Part shown: positions 10,864-13,715 of the stretch, piece by piece | How positions within the stretch are numbered: position 1 is the first letter of the stretch | Layout: every line of letters begins with the position of its first letter | NCBI GenBank assembly: GCA_003242425.1 | Contig: QGUL01000009.1 | Span: forward strand, 1-13,715 | DNA: 13,715 bases | DNA from: Pseudomonadota bacterium | GTDB taxonomy: Bacteria > Pseudomonadota > Gammaproteobacteria > Burkholderiales > SG8-39 | Direction: 5' to 3' | Translations under genes and position numbers: made by a program | The notes under the pieces: model-generated | Told to the model about the DNA's origin: nothing | What the model saw: the letters and a program-made list of their open reading frames with translations, nothing else | Database searches by the model: none

Positions 10864-11134
10864 CGCAAGGCCTGTATTCGTGAGGTGATGTGCCGGCTGT
10901 GCCGCGCCTGTCTGGTCGTTAATTATTGAAAGCAAATACTGATCGTCTCGCAGCGGCTGTTGGGTATGGTGGGCTGATATTTTGTGGTAAGCGTCGCGAG
11001 AATGCGTTTGCCGTTTACGGGCTGAAGAAAAGCCAGCCGCGCAATGGGAACAGAGAAAGGCGGCCGTAAGGCGGCCTTTTCTTTTGTGGCGTTTCGGAGG
11101 CAAGCTTGCAACTTGGGGAGGACAGAGCCGACAC
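10864..11134. other. Noncoding gap of about 270 nt, possible small RNA or long 3' UTR
   Basis: No convincing gene is seen between the DRL-like oxidoreductase and the WYL regulator. The stretch holds an AT-rich patch (about 10917-10940) that could contain a weak -10 (AATACT, 10935-10940) without a good -35. It also holds a long-range 6-bp pairing, TCTCGC (10946-10951) with GCGAGA (10996-11001), a small GGCT/AGCC stem near 11019-11034, and the terminator at 11056-11085. It matches no riboswitch class that I recognise. The terminator could end the oxidoreductase transcript or an independent RNA of roughly 120-150 nt. Confidence 0.35.
11056..11085 (+). terminator. Intrinsic terminator upstream of the WYL regulator
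   Basis: AAAGGC (11056-11061) pairs with GCCTTT (11074-11079). A G-G mismatch follows, and an inner GCC/GGC stem is capped by a GTAA (GNRA) tetraloop. The tail TTTTCTTTT spans 11077-11085. It separates the backbone genes to the left from the accessory region to the right. Confidence 0.8.
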
Positions 11135-12153
<1,019 letters not shown>

Positions 12154-12167
12154 GAGTCGGCTTTGGT

Positions 12168-12209
12168 AAAAAAGCACCCGGTCGTTTGCAGGGAGGAAAG
12201 AGGAGGTGC
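12168..12209 (-). terminator. Weak candidate terminator of the vapBC transcript
   Basis: Read on the minus strand, GCACC (12209-12205) can pair with GGTGC (12178-12174) and is followed by six T (12173-12168), 18 nt or so beyond the toxin stop. The stem is only 5 bp and the loop about 26 nt, so this is a tentative call based mainly on the T-run. No alternative terminator is visible for the WYL gene in this gap. Confidence 0.25.
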
Positions 12210-12226
12210 GGGAAAAATCCGGTCAA

Positions 12227-12655
12227 TCAATTCAGCAGGGGAATACCCGCTTCTTCGGCGGCAGCCTGCAAGGCAGCGTCATAGGCGAGGAATCCAAACG
12301 CCGATTCGCTGCCCAGCAAGCGGTACACGGCGTCGGCGGCCGCGAGATGCACACTATCGTACCCGCGCAGGCCGTAGCGTCCCGCGAATACACCCGCTTG
12401 ACGCACCAGGCGTTCGTCAACCATGACCACGCTCCAGGTCGGCCAGAGCTGGTCCAGTCCTTCTTTCAGGCGTTGAAACAGGCGCGGGTCGTTCTGGTGA
12501 CGCGCGAAGCGCGCGAACGCGGAACAGGCCTCCGCGTAGGCGACCAGGTGCGTGACGACCTCGTCGCTCGTTTCGACGATTTTCCGAACCTGTGCCGAAT
12601 GGGCTTCGTCGACCAGAAGTTTGACGAAGGCGGAGGTGTCGAGATACGCAATCAT
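12227..12655 (-). CDS. vapC: PIN-domain ribonuclease toxin, VapC family
   Basis: A 142-aa PIN-domain protein, expected to be the Mg2+-dependent RNase toxin of a type II toxin-antitoxin system; VapC toxins usually cut tRNA or rRNA and stop translation. The acidic active-site residues are all present: D6 (IAYLDTSAFVKLLVDE), E42 (VAYAEACSAFARFAR), D100 (GLRGYDSVHLAAA) and D126 (GFLAYDAALQAAAEEAGI). The C-terminus AGIPLLN is usual for the family. The ATG (12655-12653) overlaps the antitoxin stop by 4 nt (ATGA), which couples toxin to antitoxin synthesis. The protein is intact, with no frameshift or missing catalytic residue, so it is probably active. The cellular target cannot be told from sequence. 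Confidence 0.93.
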   Translation of the reverse strand: MIAYLDTSAFVKLLVDEAHSAQVRKIVETSDEVVTHLVAYAEACSAFARFARHQNDPRLFQRLKEGLDQLWPTWSVVMVDERLVRQAGVFAGRYGLRGYDSVHLAAADAVYRLLGSESAFGFLAYDAALQAAAEEAGIPLLN

Positions 12656-12936
12656 TCGCGCTGTTCGCTAACCCAGTCCGACAAGGATTTCTCCCCGCTC
12701 TTCGCTCGTGCGATCGGGTGGGGAAGAGGTGTCTTCCCCCGACTTGCACGAATCCACGGCTGGTTCCGAAGCCGCATGCGCGCGACTTCCTTGGGCGACG
12801 CCTGTTGGGCGTTGCCCGGACCGAGCAAACGGGCGATCACCTTGCCGCGCGAGGTGACTATGACTTCTTCACCTGCGTTGGCGCGGCGCAGGTATTCCGA
12901 TAGCCGGTTCTTCAGTTCTCGCACCGAGACGTCCAT
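12652..12936 (-). CDS. vapB: Phd/YefM-family antitoxin (VapB partner)
   Basis: A 94-aa antitoxin and DNA-binding autorepressor paired with the PIN toxin. The N-terminal Phd/YefM fold is clear: MDVSVRELKNRLSEYLRRAN, then AGEEVIVTSRGKVIARLLGPG (residues 1-41). The remaining part, basic and Pro-rich and ending GEKSLSDWVSEQRE, is the toxin-neutralising tail. The start is placed at 12936 because the Phd fold begins there and because the promoter predicts transcription starting near 12961, so the upstream in-frame ATGs (12996, 12969) would not lie on the mRNA. No strong Shine-Dalgarno is seen. The TGA overlaps the toxin ATG. The operator just upstream supports repression by VapB or the VapBC complex. 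Confidence 0.92.
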   Translation of the reverse strand: MDVSVRELKNRLSEYLRRANAGEEVIVTSRGKVIARLLGPGNAQQASPKEVARMRLRNQPWIRASRGKTPLPHPIARAKSGEKSLSDWVSEQRE

Positions 12937-12940
12937 GATC

Positions 12941-12970
12941 GTGGCCACATTTTTTGAATGTGGCCACATT
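12941..12970 (-). promoter_or_regulatory. Twin palindromic operator of vapBC
   Basis: GTGGCCACATT occurs twice in direct orientation on the plus strand (12941-12951 and 12960-12970), 19 bp apart centre to centre, about two helical turns. The right-hand copy is a perfect 14-bp palindrome, AATGTGGCCACATT (12957-12970). The left-hand copy has the 8-bp palindromic core GTGGCCAC. Viewed together, 12941-12950 and 12958-12967 also form a perfect 10-bp inverted repeat around a 7-nt spacer. The right copy overlaps the vapB -10 box and start of transcription. This is the expected layout for repression by a dimeric antitoxin or toxin-antitoxin complex. Confidence 0.8.
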
Positions 12971-12996
12971 ATGGCGCCTTGGGGTGTGATCCACAA
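12968..12996 (-). promoter_or_regulatory. Sigma70-type promoter of vapBC
   Basis: On the minus strand a -35 box TTGTGG (12996-12991), a 17-nt spacer and a -10 box CATAAT (12973-12968) lie directly upstream of the antitoxin gene. Transcription should start near 12961, inside the operator palindrome, leaving a leader of about 25 nt before the ATG at 12936. Confidence 0.7.
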
Positions 12997-13011
12997 CCCT
13001 TGTCCTGCCGC

Positions 13012-13044
13012 GCTGCGGCGAATAGCCGCGGCTTTTCTTTTTTT
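13012..13044 (+). terminator. Intrinsic terminator in the leader of the cas gene (possible attenuator)
   Basis: GCTGCGGC (13012-13019) pairs with GCCGCGGC (13025-13032) over 8 bp with one wobble and a GAATA loop, followed by TTTTCTTTTTTT (13033-13044). It is a strong plus-strand terminator. Only 14 nt separate the T-tract from the cas7 ATG (13059), leaving room for the Shine-Dalgarno but not for a promoter. On the minus strand it has no T-tract. It either ends plus-strand readthrough from the WYL gene across vapBC or attenuates the cas operon. Confidence 0.8.
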
Positions 13045-13058
13045 AAGAGGAGGTTACG

Positions 13059-13715
13059 ATGGATTTGCGCTCGCTTGAACTCGTCAAAGGCCCCTACGCT
13101 GCCCTGCGTATCAATCAACGTCTGCTACCGGCCGGCGGCCCGGGCAGCAAGCTGTTTCCGCCGACCTTCGAAGGCGGGGTGTACTGCTTCGAGCAGCGGC
13201 GTATCGATGGGGAGACCAAGCACTGCGTGCTGCTTCATTCCGTGGCCGCCTGCGCCAACCTGCACGAAGAAGTGCTGCTCGACCTAGCCGAGCGCGGCGA
13301 GATCGAATTGCCGCGCATGCTGGTGGATTTCGACGCGTTCCCGGAGATCGGTCACGTATCCACATTGGAGGCGTCGCATCGGGTGTTCGACGCCGTGTTT
13401 CGAGATTCGGAGCTGGAGGGGCAGCCGTTCTCGAAACATCCGCTCTACAAGGAGCTGAGCCGTTCGAACGCCCACAACGCCACGGCGCTGTTTGCGCATT
13501 CGCCGCACGCGCTGTTGTTCGGGTGTTGGGATTCGACCGGATCGGCGGGTGGCTTGGGCAATAAGTTCGCACGGCGGCTGGTGTCCGAGATCATCGGCGT
13601 CGGCGTGGAGCGCGGCGAGACGCGCGGCGGCGTGAAACAGGATCAACTCGGTATTCCCTGCAACGTTGAGATCGAAATCGACAAGAACGGCGATTGGAAG
13701 CCCAAGGGCGTATTG
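13059..13715 (+). CDS. csb1: Type I-G (formerly I-U) CRISPR Cascade subunit Cas7 (Csb1, GSU0053 family), 3' partial
   Basis: The backbone subunit expected to polymerise along the crRNA in the type I-G surveillance complex. 219 residues are visible and the frame is still open at the window end. The identification rests on the Csb1 core: STLEASHRVFDAVFRDSELEG (101-121, family form LEA.HR.ADA..RDS), HNATALFAHSPHALLFGCWD (139-158), STGSAGGLGNKFARRLVSEI (159-178) and GVGVERGETRGGVKQDQLGI (180-199), a Gly-rich RAMP-like region. The N-terminal part (YAALRINQRLLPAGGPGSKLFPPTFEGGVYCF, then CVLLHSVAACANLHEEVLL) resembles the family's opening, where a crRNA-binding RRM-like fold begins. AGGAGG (13048-13053) lies 5 nt before the ATG, an excellent ribosome binding site. 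It is the first gene of its transcript on the plus strand; the rest of the operon (in this subtype Cas5-Cas6 Csb2, Cas3, Cas8 Csx17 and the adaptation genes) should follow beyond the window. Recognition is from memory of family motifs, without a profile search. Confidence 0.82.
   Translation, partial: MDLRSLELVKGPYAALRINQRLLPAGGPGSKLFPPTFEGGVYCFEQRRIDGETKHCVLLHSVAACANLHEEVLLDLAERGEIELPRMLVDFDAFPEIGHVSTLEASHRVFDAVFRDSELEGQPFSKHPLYKELSRSNAHNATALFAHSPHALLFGCWDSTGSAGGLGNKFARRLVSEIIGVGVERGETRGGVKQDQLGIPCNVEIEIDKNGDWKPKGVL

Noticed and set aside
10930..10990. Promoter for a small RNA or the WYL gene
   Set aside because: AATACT, TATGGT and GATATT were tried as -10 boxes, but none has a recognisable -35 at 16-18 nt.
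12941..12970. The two GTGGCCACATT copies as the start of a CRISPR array or attachment sites
   Set aside because: Only two copies, too short and too close (19 bp) for a repeat-spacer array. Their overlap with the vapB promoter explains them as operator boxes.
12950..13011. Plus-strand promoter for the cas operon
   Set aside because: TTGAAT (12954) and TTGTCC (13000) were considered as -35 boxes; neither has a plausible -10 at the right distance, so the cas promoter remains unlocated.
12206..13078. A 290-aa plus-strand open frame across vapBC
   Set aside because: It is the antisense shadow of the toxin and antitoxin genes, which have complete catalytic motifs, overlapping start/stop and their own promoter.

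Overview
The window comes from a high-GC Gram-negative bacterium, most likely a betaproteobacterium or a close relative. Three things point there: the gene order pyrG-kdsA-eno-ftsB, a Kdo (LPS) synthesis gene, and an HAE1-type RND efflux pump. The assignment rests on gene content only; no rRNA or other phylogenetic marker was compared. The left two thirds (about 1-10863) is ordinary chromosomal backbone. The right third (about 10864-13715) is accessory and runs off the window at the start of a CRISPR-Cas operon.

Layout, left to right. (1) The 3' 95% or so of an RND multidrug efflux pump inner-membrane subunit (2-2968), followed 7 nt later by dnaQ, the proofreading subunit of DNA polymerase III (2976-3698). 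(2) A BON + membrane + SRPBCC domain protein (3865-5070). (3) A promoter matching the sigma70 pattern (5173-5201) driving pyrG (CTP synthase), kdsA (Kdo-8-phosphate synthase, metal-dependent class), eno (enolase) and ftsB (divisome protein), all on the plus strand and closed by an intrinsic terminator at 9495-9518. pyrG and kdsA are separated by a perfect 10-bp hairpin that abuts the kdsA ribosome binding site. (4) A Rossmann/SAF-domain oxidoreductase of the homoserine-dehydrogenase-like/DXR-like (DRL) type (9523-10863), whose start codon lies 4 nt behind that terminator. (5) About 270 nt of noncoding DNA ending in another good terminator (11056-11085).

The accessory part has four elements. 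A WYL-domain transcriptional regulator (11135-12153) is split by one -1 frameshift. A vapBC-type toxin-antitoxin pair on the minus strand (12227-12936) has a clear promoter overlapped by a twin palindromic operator. A strong intrinsic terminator (13012-13044) sits 14 nt upstream of the last start codon. The final plus-strand gene (13059 to the window end) reads as Csb1/Cas7 of type I-G (formerly I-U) CRISPR-Cas, the GSU0053 family, with a near-perfect Shine-Dalgarno sequence. No CRISPR array is visible; it and the other cas genes would lie beyond 13715.

The part most worth attention is 11100-13715. It combines a possibly broken or frameshift-controlled WYL regulator, a toxin-antitoxin module, and a cas operon whose leader must be read through a terminator, because no room for a promoter remains between that terminator and the first cas gene. 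A candidate regulatory logic is WYL control plus leader attenuation of a type I-G system, with vapBC acting as a stabilising or guarding element. Only the sequence pieces are seen; the logic is inferred.
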